Positions 36,101 through 47,117 of a stretch of DNA of 64,000 nt are shown one piece after another. The notes beneath the pieces were generated by a model. The model was not told where the DNA came from and made no database searches. It saw only the letters and a list, made by a program, of their open reading frames with translations. This DNA comes from Motacilla alba alba. Taxonomy: Eukaryota > Chordata > Aves > Passeriformes > Motacillidae. Every line of letters begins with the position of its first letter. Positions within the stretch are counted from its first letter, which is position 1. The DNA is taken from contig NC_052033.1 in NCBI RefSeq assembly GCF_015832195.1, forward strand, positions 496,001 through 560,000, in the 5' to 3' direction. Position numbers and translations under genes: made by a program.

Positions 36101-37333
36101 AAAGGCTTCCTGACCCCAAGGGTACCTGTGGGGGGAAGATAAGAGTCCCTCAGCCCCAGGAGCACAAGGAGAGGAGGAGGAGGACGAAGGGGAAAGGCTC
36201 CCCATTGCTCTTACCAATCCACAGGGTTGTGGGCGTGCTGCAGGAGGTACGGGGACTTTTCATTAATCAGGCGGTTGGTGTGACGAGGGACACTGGGGGG
36301 GCCGGGTGTCCCCACTGTGGCCATGGCTGCAATCCCCGTTAGAAATGTGCGCCTGTGACACCAAACAGGCTCAGGGGTTCCCTGCTCACCACAACAAAGC
36401 TCAGCCTCTGGACAGAGCCATGACAGACCAGAGCATCAGCACCACCACCCCAGGTCCTGCTGTGCCCCAGGACAGGATGCTGCTCCCCACTACTTGCTCC
36501 CCATGCCAAAGGAAGCAGTCTCAGCCCCAGGCAGTTCTGCTGGGGCTCAGTCCAGCCCAATCTCCCCTAGGACATTACAAGTCCTTCCCACTCACTGGAG
36601 GCTCAGAGGAGGTTGTTCTCCAGTTTGGCACACCCCACCCATGGCGGGGTGAAGGCCATTTCCAGAGCTGCCTCCCACCAGCACACTTTGGGGGCACACT
36701 CAACAGATGTAGAAGCAAGAGCAGCATCCGTGGGAGTTGACCCGGGTGTCCTCAGGGAGAACACCCCCTCAGAGAGGAAACTCCCCTTTTGTGGGGTGGA
36801 TGTGGGCAGGGGGGACACAGGCCCTTTATGGCGAGGGGAGTGAGGGGCAGGAGAGGACCAGGGAGACCCCTCTGCTGCTGGGTAGATGCGGGGTTTGGGT
36901 ATGGGGATGCAGGAGGGATGCAGGAGGTGGGAAAGGGGTGCAGAATGGGGGTACAGAGTATGTAAAGTCGTGCAGGGGCTGCGGTAGTGAGAGGAGGATT
37001 TAGGGAGGATACTGGGGGATGAAGAGAATGTCGGGGAAGGCAGGAGAAGTGTACGGGAGCGAAAAAGCTATATGAGGGACTCAGGAAGATGCAGGGAGAA
37101 TCTAGAGGAAATGCAGAAGGGGTACAGGGCGTTGCAGGAGAATTCAGGGGACGCGGGCGCTGCAGCGAGAACGCGAGGGGCACGGGAGAGGTGCGGGGAG
37201 GATTCACGGAGCGACAGGGACGCGGTGATGGCGCAGCGGCGCTGCGGAGCGCGCAGCCACGGCAGCCAGGGCCGGACCCGCCCCCCCGGCCCCTCCGGTA
37301 CCTGCGGGCGCAGCGCAGCGGCGCCGTCAACAT
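27103..37333 (-). CDS. SPATA20: Spermatogenesis-associated protein 20 (thioredoxin-like, DUF255/YyaL family)
   Basis: Complete 760-aa model in 16 exons, all junctions in frame: 37302-37333, 36215-36352, 36061-36125, 35542-35696, 35169-35312, 34720-34921, 34491-34621, 34306-34410, 33743-33817, 33332-33544, 32983-33175, 32089-32257, 31450-31658, 31140-31339, 30939-31019, 27103-27273. Residues 1-24 are Arg-rich with no acidic residue, like a mitochondrial presequence. The thioredoxin-like domain follows (about 40-190), with the redox-type motif [14 protein letters not shown] (Cys84 and Cys87) and [14 protein letters not shown]. Then come [16 protein letters not shown] and [13 protein letters not shown], typical of the family, and a C-terminal alpha-barrel resembling sugar epimerases and glycosidases. 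Length is close to the roughly 780-aa human protein. Mammalian SPATA20 is testis-enriched; its biochemical role is not settled. The last intron (3.7 kb) is much the largest. The gene lies 0.9 kb downstream of EPN3. Confidence 0.96.
27274..30938 (-). other. SPATA20: SPATA20 intron 15
   Basis: The 3.7-kb last intron; every other SPATA20 intron is about 1 kb or less. Donor AAG/GTAGAG, acceptor CTCTGGGCAG. AT-rich stretches at 28330-28510 and 28690-28800, with repeated ATTAATT motifs, may be regulatory. The long minus-strand open frame at 30259-31278 is intron read in a frame unrelated to the gene. Confidence 0.8.
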
Positions 37334-37560
37334 GGCGGCGGCTCTCCGGGCCCCGCCCCGTTACCGGCCCGGCCGCGCCCCCGGTGCCACCGCCCTCCTC
37401 CGTCACCGAGCCGGCCCCTGAAGCACAGCCTCGCCCCCATTGGGACCCCGCCCCTCCTGGTTCCGGTCCCGCCCCGTTACCGGCCCACAGCCGTTACCGC
37501 CCCGGCCCGCACGCCGCGGTCGCTCAGCGCAGTTTATAGTCGCACGGGACACTCACAGGT
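37060..37560 (-). promoter_or_regulatory. SPATA20: SPATA20 promoter CpG island with TATA-like element
   Basis: GC- and CpG-rich sequence around SPATA20 exon 1. On the minus strand a CTATAAAC element at 37533-37538 lies about 200 nt upstream of the ATG, a reasonable distance for a TATA box with a 5' UTR of about 170 nt. This element is one copy of a 27-bp repeat whose other copy supplies the likely EPN3 polyadenylation signal. On the plus strand an ATG (CAACATGGCGGCGG) overlaps the SPATA20 start, but no gene is supported there. Confidence 0.6.
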
Positions 37561-37599
37561 GTACACTGGGTTGCTCAGCGCAGTTTATTGTCGCACGGG
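37522..37599. repeat. 27-bp direct repeat at the EPN3-SPATA20 boundary
   Basis: Copies at 37522-37548 and 37573-37599, 51 bp apart start to start, begin GCTCAGCGCAGTTTAT and end GTCGCACGGG. They are identical except for one base, which on the minus strand makes the core CTATAAAC in the first and CAATAAAC in the second. Confidence 0.95.
37584..37589 (-). terminator. EPN3: EPN3 polyadenylation signal (AATAAA)
   Basis: Canonical AATAAA on the minus strand, about 620 nt past the EPN3 stop codon and the first one met there. The implied 3' UTR is about 640 nt. Cleavage would fall close to the likely SPATA20 start region, so the two genes are nearly abutting. Confidence 0.6.
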
Positions 37600-37916
37600 C
37601 ACCCGCAGCCGCCGCCATCGCAGCGGCCAAGCACCGCTGCCTCCGCCCCTGGAGCGGCGCCCAGCAGCGGGCGGGGGCCGGGGGCGGCGGGACGGGAGTG
37701 AGGAGGAACAGCCAAGGGAGGGCGAACCTCGCGGGGTGCGAGGACCCGCGGCTTCCACCCCCGGCCCTGCGCTGCCCCAAATCCCCGCTGCTCTGGGGTA
37801 AAGCCCCACCACGCCGGGGGTCTCTCCGGCAACCGGACCCCGTGCACCCGCCCGGCCCACTGAGCGGAGCCCTCGCACCACAGCCCTTCGTAAGAGCTCC
37901 GCCATGGCCTCTCACA

Positions 37917-38069
37917 GGGGAAGGGTGTTTTCTCCTGCCCGTCAAGCACCGGGGCTCATGCTGGCTGCCCCCCAGCCAGCCCCACCGTGGTCCCCCACAC
38001 TTGCCCTAGCAGGGGAAGGGATCCCCTGTTGCCCTTCAAGCACGGGGGCTCATGCTGGCTGCCCCCCAC
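37917..38069. repeat. EPN3: Imperfect ~58-bp duplication in the EPN3 3' UTR
   Basis: The segments 37917-37974 and 38012-38069 both run from GGGGAAGGG through CAAGCAC and GGGGCTCATGCTGGCTG to CCCCCC, with several mismatches. The spacing is about 95 bp. Local duplication within the presumed EPN3 3' UTR. Confidence 0.85.
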
Positions 38070-38205
38070 AGTGGGCACGGGGAAGGGGCTGCGTGGGGGC
38101 ACCCTCCCGTGCAGCTTAGCAAACCCCCAGGTCTTGGTGGAAGGAAAGATCGGGGGCATTGTAACAGCTGGGAAGGGGGTCCACATGTCCAGATGTCCAG
38201 AGGGT

Positions 38206-41200
38206 TCAGAGGAAGGGGTTGAGCCCCCCGGGCGCGGACGGCGGGGCCGGGGGGCCGCTCAGCGGCAGTAAAGGCTGCGGCAAGGTGCTGGGGAGTTCGG
38301 GGAAGGTGCCAGCCTGCGGAAAGGCACTGGCAGAGGCGGGGAGGGCAGCGGTGGCAGCGGGGACGCTGCTGAGGGGAAGCGGCAGGGATGCGCTGTAGGT
38401 CATGGAGTTGGCGGGGTGGCCGGTGGGCAGGCCGGGCACTGGCGAGCTGGTCCGCATCTGGTTCAGCGTCGGCTTGGGCTGCTCGGAGAGGCTGAAGGGG
38501 TTGGTGGGGGATGGCGTGCTCAGACCTGGCAAGGAGAAGATGGGACATGTCAGGACAGCCAGGCCACCTCCAGCACTTCTCCTCCTCTTTCTCCCCCGCC
38601 CACCACCTGCCCAGCGCAGGGAAGCCCCTGGCCAGCAGCCCTGCAGCACCTACCCGAGAGAAAGGGGTTGCGGGTCTTGGAGGCCGGAGTAGGTGCGACC
38701 AGGGAGTCCAGGTTGACCAGGGAGGAGGCGGCAGGGCCAAGGAAGGCCTCGGGGGTTTTACAGTCCTTCCGATCCTTGCCAGATTCAGGCAGGGAGTCAG
38801 CCAGGTTGGCAAGGTCAAAGCTCTTTGCCCCATCCTGCCTGGTGCTGGGGAACAGGTCGCCAAAGGGGTCGGGCTCTGAGATGGAGGGGAGATGAGACAC
38901 ATGAGCCAGCTGGGAGACACCAAGGGTGACAGCATTCTCCCTTGTCACTGCACAGGGTGGCTGACAACACATCTCACTCCCGGTCATAGCGTGACACAGT
39001 GAGGCTGAGCCTGCAGTATGGCCTGCCCAAGTACCCCCCAAGCCACCATGGGAGACAGCAGAGTTAGAGACATGGGTACACACAGAGACTTGGACTGCTC
39101 CCTCAGCTGTGGGGCAGAGTGAGGCCACAGCATGTGCCCGTGGCAACAAGATTTGGCCACACCAGCAAGCAACTACACACAACCTGGCCAGCCCTAGGAC
39201 TGCCTCCCTGCCACAGGCAGACACAGGTCACCACCTACCCACTCCCAGCTCTTACCCACAGGGCTGCTGGACTTGGCCGAGGAGGGCGGCTGCGAGGGCT
39301 CCTGCTCCGGCGGCTCGGGTGGCTTTGCAAACGGGTCAAAAGCATTCCCCCCTGGAGCTGGGGGGAAGAGGGGACACTCAAGGAGGGGAGCAAGCAGGGA
39401 GGTGGGAGGCAGGAGATGGAAGGGCAGGAGAGAGGCAGGGGTGGCTGCCTGCAAGGAGACAGAGAAGAGGGGATGCAGTGCAGGGCATGGGTTTGAGGGT
39501 CAGGAATATGCACTGGGGAAGGCTTAGATGAGCTAGATCATGGGATCATTGCAGACCAAGACACCCCTATTGCTTGCAGCCATTACCCCATAACAATCAG
39601 TCCCTTTCCCAGCCCCAGAAGGGACAGGTGGAGGGGACAGGTCTTCAGGAATGCTTTAGCAATCAGCACTGGCCCCCAGACCAGGTTCTGCAACCCTTAC
39701 TAGGGACCAAAGCTGGGGGCAGCACATGCAGGACCTGCACGGGGCTGGAGGAAACACCCAGGAGGAACTGAGAGTGACACTGAGCTTTGAAACACAGGCT
39801 GCTCCTACAACTGTTTCCCCATGTGCAGCATAGCACCTGCGACCAGCAACGGTCCTGTCTAGTGCTGGCAGGGTGTACAGGGGTCATTTGGGTTGAGCAA
39901 ATAGGTATCACTAATGGGACACAGCATCACCCCGCTGCTGGAGGGGTGTGGGGCTGCCATCTGCTCCCACGGTATGACTCTATTAACTGCCATATTAATT
40001 AAAGCAGCCTGTTCTGTACAAAGATAAAGCCTAAAGTTCCTCAAAGTCTTCAGGACGCTGAGGGGTGAGCAGAGGTCCTGCTGAGGGTCAGAAGGGTGGG
40101 GAGGGGGTGCCTGAGGAGCTGGTTGAAGGAGGAAGCGGGGAGGACCCATAGATGCCCACTTGCTCGAGGGTAGTGATGGTCAAAGCTGTCCTCAATCCTC
40201 AGTAAAGCCAAAAGGTCTATTGAGCCTCTTACCAGGGGTTGGAGGCTGCTCAGGCACAGCAGCCCAAGGGTCAGGAGCTGGTGTAGAATTGGAGCCCTGG
40301 GGGGCTGGGGGAGATGGTGTTCCCCAGGGGTCTGCAGGAGGGAAGGCAGAAGACATCGGTGCCTTCCCCCAGGGGTCAGAGGCTGCAGTGGTGCTGGGGG
40401 GAAAGTCCCAGGGCCCAGCAGAGGTTTGCTGGGATGAGGCGCTCGCCTGGGAGAGGGGCTCCCCACCAGGATCTGGGACTGGCACCCAGGGATCCGCTGC
40501 ACCGGTCCAGGCAGAGGCCACCAGCTCCACTTTGGGTTTCATATCTGGAAAAAAAGGGAAACTCTGGGAGAGGGGAACAATGCAGAGCACAGAGGAATGC
40601 CGAGTCGTGGGTATGTGGCCAGGAGACCATGGCTTCCAGCAGTGCCACCTGGGAGTGTAATGGTGTAGGCACCAGAGGGAGAAGAAGGCAGAGGTCCTCA
40701 TTATTGAGCTGCTGGGGAGGAACAGAAGCAAGGGACAACTTTCTGCCACTGTCCCAAATTTTGGCAGCCTGCAAGTTGTCCTTACCTGTCATATCCCATG
40801 GGTCAGCAGACGTGTGGCTGGAGGGGCCTGGCACTGGCCCGAATATATCTGCCAGCTCCAGAATAGAGGACTGCAGACAGGAAAGGAATAAAGAGGTGAG
40901 AGGAGCCTGGGGCAGACCTGCAGGATCACCCCTTTGTGGCCACCGAGCCTCCAGTGCTGTACCTGGCTTTTCTTCATCTTATCTTCTTCTTGCTCTTCGT
41001 CCCTGCCTGGGGCAGTCTCCTCCACAGGTCTCTGCTGCAGGGAGTTCTCCCCTTGCCAGGTCCTCACTTCCTGTGGGGACAAGGGATGGAGCCTGTGAGC
41101 TCAGCAGCCCTGCAGACAGCACCTCTTCCAGGAGACACACCAGCACAGGAGCTGCCACCCAAAGAAGTCCCAGCATCTGAGCAGACAGCTCCTCCAGGGC

Positions 41201-44065
41201 TGAGCCCCCCAGAAGAGCACTCAGCAGACAGCCCAGAGCAGTGAAAGCAAAGCGGGCACTGGAGCGAGGTGATGTTTTGGGCTCCAGTGCCACAGAGAGA
41301 AGACCAAGTGCAAGGAGAGCAGAGCGCCAGGACTGCAGGACACAGGTACCTTCTTGTGCTCCTCTTTGCTCAGCGCGAGCGCGAGCTGCAATTGCCTTTC
41401 TTCGTCTGTACTGGAAAGTGGAGGAAGTGGCTTCTGGCAACAGAGGAAATTGGGTGACATTTCAGCTTGCCCTCAACTGGCAAGACTGCTTGGAGGTTGT
41501 CCCTCTCCTTGCCATCACCATTCCAGCGGCCCCTTGCCTGCCTGCACAGCATCTGTGCCCATCCAGCTGGCCTTGCCTGCAGACCCCCAGCCCAGTGTCC
41601 CTGCGCTCTCTAACCAGCTCTTGCTCAGGTTCTGTGCAGCCCCTGCCCAGCTCCTTCCCCATCACCTGCCACTGGATTAAGGCCGGGATGACCCTAAATT
41701 AGGCAGTCAGCATCTCCCCTGGGAGGTTTTTGGGGACCCTGATGCAAACAGTGAAGGAGAGGAGATGAGTAAGACATCCCCTTGCCCTGGCAGCCTGCTG
41801 AGAAAGATGGTTTGTGACACTAACTGGCCTCAGTTTGGGATTCCTGCCAGCCCCACACCTAGACCTGAGTAGACCTTGGGGAGAGGCTGTCCCTGTACCA
41901 CCATGGTGGCCCTGATCACTGCCCCATGACATTTTTCCAGCAGTGTGGGGACTCATGGGGGCTGGGAATGGGTACCCTGATAGGGGTGGGTGTGTGTGTT
42001 GACACCCATAAATGTGTGCACATGACTGTGCAGCTGAGATGGACTCCAACAAAAAGGAAACACTTTCCAGAGAGTGTTTCTTCAGTGCTCATTGGAACAG
42101 CGTGAGGAGGCTATAAATTCCAGGACAAAAATAGGGATATACACCCTGCTCTGCCTCCAAAAGAGCCTCCATTGGGCAGGAAAGACTGGCAGCAACAAGC
42201 ACCATCTCCAGAGCACATCACCTGCCCTGGAAGGACTGAGCTCATGGTGCTGGGTTCCAGCTCCAGGGGATGCCCACCGATCCAGCCATGCAGCTCCTTG
42301 GTCCCCATGGCCCTCTGATTTTGTGTACTGGCTGTACCCACAGGCTCATGCACTCCGTGCTAGCTGGTTGCTGGTGAGCAAATGATCCATTTTTTGGTGG
42401 AAAAGGGGCCAGCAGACGGGAGAAGGGACAGCCTGAGGTGGCTTCACACTGGGCATAACATCTCACTTGCTTGATTCCTCCTGGGGCTGTTTGCCGGTGC
42501 TCCTTCTAGCCCAGTGTGAAAGGACCAGACAGTGGGAGGGAGCACCTGTGTGCAGTGAATCCCCAGCCCTGGGGATGCTGCTGGCCCTGCACCCACACAA
42601 ACTGCTGGGCAAGGCTTTGCCTCCTAAAACCTCTATGGGTAGGCAAGAGGAATAGGGGAGCTTAGACCAAAAGTCCTCAGCAGAGGAGGGCAGCCAGGTT
42701 GGGGGAGTGGGCTTCGGGTAAATCTAGAAGACCCCCCAAGTTCACCCTGTGGTCTGGGAGGCTGGACAGATCCCAGCCTGGTGCTGTCCTCTCTAACACG
42801 AGAACAGGGAACAGGGGCAGCCCATGCCTCCATCTGCCTGCTGGTGATTTTGGATGTCAGACACAATGTAAGCAGCCTGGTAGAGTTGCAGGTACATGCA
42901 CCAGCCTCAGGCAGCCCCCAAAATCCTGCCTCTTCCCAAGGAACTGACCCACTGTGTTCACAGATAAGGCAAGGTAAGGGAGATGCCTCACGCCCCAGGA
43001 CAGGCAGGGCCACTCTACCTTCTCTGCCTCCTCCCGACTCATGGCCAGTGCCAGCTGCAGCTGCAACTCCTCCTCTCCTGTCGTCTGGGGCCGTGCTTGC
43101 TCCAGGTCAGAGGCAAACCGTGGGGATGACGATGATGCTGGGAGATAAAAGAGGAAAAGGGGAAGGAGTGACATCAGGACTGAGGTATTTTGGGAAGCAC
43201 ATCAGCAGTTTCCAGGCCTCCATCCCAATGCCCAGCCTCCCCAGGAGATGTAGCCACACATTAGAGCTCCCTACCTCGAACAAGCCATGAGTTTAAGGCT
43301 GGAGGCACCACCAGCTGCCACTGCTGCTGGGGTCCACCACTGGCCCAGCCAAATCTCTGCCCTGTGGTGCAGGATGGGCTTCACCACCACCATCCCAAAA
43401 GATGCAGAAGAATGACGGGCACCAAGCCGGTGCAAACCAAATACAACACCTGCCTCCCCTGAGAGAGCCCGAGCGAGTTGCCAATAACACTCACAATTGA
43501 ATGAGGAGGGTGACCCCCGTGCCCGGCTGTAATCTTCACCATAGGGTGATGCCCGGCGGCCGTAGGTGACCTGGTGGCTGCCACTGCCCATACCCTCCAG
43601 GGCCATACGCTCCTTGGTCTGCAGCGCATGTGCCCGTTCCTGCTTCAGCCGCTCCTCGTCCTTCAGCAGCGCCATCACCTGCTTCACCTTCTCCCGGATG
43701 TTGATGCCCTGGTCCTTGCCATCACGGTCCACGTACTGGAAGTCCTTCAGCGTCTGGATGGTGTAGAGGTTCTCCCGGCACTGGTGGGTCACCTTCTCAG
43801 AGCCAGTTTTGATGAGGTAGTCCAGGAGGGTGAGGGCTTTGTAGACGTGACGCCAGTTCTTGCCGCTGTCGTTCAGCCGCCGCCAGATCATGCCCATGAC
43901 CTCAGCAAAAGCCACTGTGTTGAAGGTGAGGTCGGCGATCTCTGACATCAGGGAGCTGGGAGGACCCCAAGGATCATTGGAGGTGGCCTCCCGCACCTTG
44001 ATCTCTGCCTCTGAGTAGTTGTGCACGATGTTCTTCACCTGCCGACGCAGCGCTGAGGTTGTCAT
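38206..44065 (-). CDS. EPN3: Epsin-3, clathrin adaptor
   Basis: Complete 640-aa protein in nine coding exons, all in frame: 43495-44065, 43019-43137, 41350-41433, 40963-41070, 40786-40870, 40233-40544, 39256-39357, 38654-38875, 38206-38525. Epsins bind PI(4,5)P2 at the plasma membrane, bend it, and link ubiquitinated cargo to clathrin and AP-2. The ENTH domain fills about residues 1-150 (start MTTSALRRQVKNIVHNYSE, conserved SNDPWGP and YKALTLLDYLIKTG). Two ubiquitin-interacting motifs follow: EEELQLQLALAMSREE before residue 230 and DEERQLQLALALSKEE before 258. AP-2-binding DPW motifs cluster at 315-420 (five, plus one GPW). FDPF lies near 430. Three EH-domain-binding NPF motifs follow: RNPFL, TNPFS and the C-terminal LNPFL. 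Order and synteny favour epsin-3 over EPN1 or EPN2. The start ATG follows a short UTR segment beginning at an acceptor at 44085. Confidence 0.97.
41434..43018 (-). other. EPN3: EPN3 coding intron 2
   Basis: The 1.6-kb intron between the exons carrying the first and second ubiquitin-interacting motifs. Donor AAG/GTAGAG, acceptor TTGCCAG. No repeat or extra exon recognised inside. Confidence 0.8.
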
Positions 44066-44085
44066 GGCTGTGTGGTGCTGGAGAC

Positions 44086-46715
44086 CTGCTGGTGGCAGGC
44101 AGGAACAGTGGAGAAGGGATGAGTGAGCACGGCCACAGCCTCACCGGTGCCTGCAGCAGGGAACAGTGACACAGAGATCTCCAGCATCACCCCAACCACC
44201 AAGACCCATTCCTAGAGTCCTCAGCTGGCACCAGGGACATTTCTCAAGGTGGATGTGACCATCATAGGGGCATCAGGTGCACCCTGCCGCTGCCATGACT
44301 CACCAACTCAGACACACAGGATGCTCAAGGGGAAAAGAAATCTCATGGCAAGTGATACCCAGAACTGCCAAGCCACCACAAGTTTTGACTCTGGATTCAG
44401 CAACATTTGGAGATTCTACCCTGCACTTCTGCTTCTAAAAGTAATCATCTGAAAATGGCAGCTCACTCCTCCAGATCCTGTCTGCCTCAACTCCAGTGTC
44501 CTGGCAGAGCTGATTTCCGACCCTCCCAGCCCTGGTGCAGTCACAAGTTCCCCTGTACACCCAGATGCACTACCTGCAGCTGCACGCAGCCCTGCTTGTC
44601 CCAGTTGTCAGCCCAAGGCTCTTAGTGCTGTCAAGGCTGCAGCGTGCAAACCCAAAACCTCGTCATGAGTCAGAGCCTAGAACGACTCACTAGTGCTGGC
44701 AGCTGTTCAGGCAGGTTTTCCCAGCAAATTCGGTAATTTTGCTCCAGCAAGAGGCTGGCGAATTCAGGGTGCTAACAGCCAGTGCCAGGTTAGCCAGCAG
44801 GATGGACAATGCAGTGCCCCTCTCACCAAAACCCCAAGCTGTCTGAGCCTTCTCTGGACCTAGACACAGGGGCTGTAGGGGTTGGCATGGCTGGGAGCTG
44901 CCCTGGTACCTCTCCACGGGCAATGCCTGCCCTTGGGATGTGCTGCACTGACACAGATGCAGTGACGTGGGGTAGCTGGACCTGTCCTCACATGAGCCCA
45001 TCACAACCCTGTGCCCTGCTCCTTGCTGGTCCTAAATCCTCACCTTCTCCTTGCATGGTGAGAAGACACTGTTCACCCTCATTTTATCAGAGAGCCAAGC
45101 TGAGGGAGAGGCAGAGGCTGCCTTGCCCTTGGCAGGGTTGCACCACAGGACTGGGGAGCTGAGCTGCTCCCAGAGCCTTCACTGCAGCTGTGACAAAACT
45201 CACTGGCAATTTTTCCCCCATCCAAGATAACATATGTGAGCAGAGGAATATCTCCCCCACACAGCAGTCTGCAGACAGTGGTTATCAGTGTCCATTTCAT
45301 CACCCACCTCGGGTTCCAGTACCTCCCTGGACTGCAGCTGCTGCACCACATCCAGCCCTCTCCCAGCTCAGGATACCACTCCATCCCACTGGAACTGGGC
45401 CAGGGCCGTGCTGATGCGCTCACAAGCCATGTGCGGCACCCACCATGGTCCCACACAACCCGCACGACCAGTCCAGCACCTCCTGCTCCTATGGGCCAGC
45501 AGCCAGGCGCCCCACAGCTCCACCAGCAACATCTCCAGTGAGTCAGAGAGGAGCCTGGCACCGCCACGCTTGCGGGTGGACAAAGTCTTTCTCGAGTCGG
45601 TTCCCTGCACCGATTCCTTTTCCCGTCAGCACGGCCTTTGGATCCACTGGGAGAGCCCATGCTGCAGTTGGCCAGGCCACTGCCCGCCTGGCACAGAAAC
45701 GCCTCTGGGACAAGGGCAGCAACACAGCAAAGTCCTCCAGGACTTGGCTCCATGCTCTGCTTTCCACCAACACCCAGGTGGAGATAAAGTCACATCCTCC
45801 AAAGATGCCACCAGCCTAGAAAGCACCAGCAAGCACACTGGCAGTCCGAGGAGGAGGCAGGATGGTTCCTTCTGCCTCCAACAGGTTTCCTAGCTGGACA
45901 AACCCCAAGGTCCAGTGACAGGCTCCTGTCATTGCTCATCCTGGCCAGAAACCTGACCCCAGCTGGACTTTGCCTGCCATGAGATGGCCTGGGAAGTCTG
46001 AATGGAAAGAGATGGGAAGCAAGGGCTGGGGCAGGGATGAGAGGAACTCAGGGCTGGAGCTGCCAGCGGGGTTTAGAGCTGCGGGTTTATCAAACACAGT
46101 GTCATCCCCCCCCCTCCCTGGAATATAAAGGGAGTGAAACAGAAGCCGTGTGGGAGATAAGGCGGCAGCACCCAGCAGCTCATATGGAATTACTGCAGTG
46201 ACCTTGACCAAGAGTGGCCAGGTGGGAGAAGGACACGGCTGCGGGGCTAAGTCCCCATCGCCCGCGGGCCGGCGCGGGGGCTGCGGGGGCGACGCGGGAG
46301 CGGCGAGGGGGCGAGGAGGAACGGCCTGGAGGGGGAGCAGTAGAGATGGGGGGGATGCGGGGGGGGGGGGGGGGGGGGCAAAAGGGGCCGGCGAGGGGAG
46401 GGGGGGGCCGGGAGGGGGATTTACAGCTCCATCCTTAATCAGGTGCAGGGCTGAGAGAAGCAGCGACCGCCATGGGGGAAGCAGCAGGGAACGGTTCCTG
46501 CAGCGCCCTCCTCCGCTCCGCCGCCTCCCGCCCCCGCCCGGCTCCCGCTCCCGCAGCCGCAGCGGGGGCCCGAGCCTGGCCCGGGAGGCGTCCTGGCACC
46601 GAGCTGCCCGCCGGGGACCGGCACCCCCCGCAGCCCGCGATGCTCCAGCGTCCAGAACCTTCCTCCTCCTCCCCTCCACCGCAGCCCGGTGCCAGGGGCG
46701 CGCAGCCCCGGTTAC
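44086..46715 (-). other. EPN3: EPN3 intron 1 (5' UTR intron)
   Basis: Interval between a good donor in the CpG island (ACCGCGCAG/GTAACC) and the acceptor 20 nt upstream of the EPN3 start codon. Mostly unique sequence; its far end is GC-rich and contains a 20-G tract. No coding exon supported. Confidence 0.65.
46359..46378. repeat. Poly-G tract (20 G)
   Basis: Uninterrupted run of 20 G in the first part of EPN3 intron 1, set among further G runs (46380-46425). Confidence 0.95.
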
Positions 46716-46980
46716 CTGCGCGGTGCTGCCGCCGGTGCCGCTGCTGGTGAGCGCGGGCTGGAGGCGGCCGTAGCCGCCCGCTCCTGCTGCGCGCCGCCGA
46801 GTTGCCGGGCTGGCTGGGCAGGTCCCGACGGCAGGTCCCGGCTTAACCCCTTCGGGGCCGCCCGGGCACCGGCAGAGGCGCTCAGGCCCCCCCGGTGCGG
46901 TGCGGCGCGGCGCAGCGCGGTGCGGTACCGGCCGCGGGGGATGCGGCGCCGAGCCCCTGCCCCGCCGCATGCGGGAGGCG
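46716..46980 (-). promoter_or_regulatory. EPN3: EPN3 promoter and non-coding first exon
   Basis: CpG-rich sequence (the island spans about 46.2-47.0 kb) ending on the minus strand at donor GCGCAG/GTAACC at 46716. A non-coding exon spliced to the acceptor at 44085 gives a 5' UTR that leads straight into the EPN3 start. The transcription start is unknown; the right limit given here is the edge of the CpG-dense part. An upstream open frame may be present in this exon. Confidence 0.6.
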
Positions 46981-47091
46981 GGGATGCTGTAAATGCTCAG
47001 TCACTGCCCCTTCTCTGGCAGCCAGCCAGGCGCTGCTCGCTGCTGCCTGCGCGCCTGTATTCCTTTTTCTTTTTTTTTTTTCCCTCCTCCT

Positions 47092-47117
47092 CCCCCCCCC
47101 CCCCCCCCCCCCCCCCC
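47092..47117. repeat. Poly-C tract (26 C) beside the EPN3 promoter
   Basis: Uninterrupted 26 C, preceded by a T-rich and TCC-rich stretch. On the EPN3 coding strand it is 26 G, about 120-150 bp upstream of the likely promoter. Candidate G-quadruplex or i-motif region and a likely sequencing trouble spot. Confidence 0.95.

Noticed and set aside
37331..37421. Plus-strand ATG (CAACATGGCGGCGG) starting a short frame opposite SPATA20 exon 1
   Set aside because: Only about 30 codons with no splice or homology support; it arises from the complement of the SPATA20 start region.
46115..46145. TATA- or CArG-like GGAATATAAAGGG in EPN3 intron 1
   Set aside because: It does not fit the serum-response consensus exactly, and as a TATA box it would point to the plus strand, where there is no gene.
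45936..46970. 344-codon minus-strand open frame at the EPN3 promoter as a protein-coding gene
   Set aside because: Most of it is CpG-island and intron sequence of low complexity. Only its first part could be a uORF after splicing, reported as a finding.
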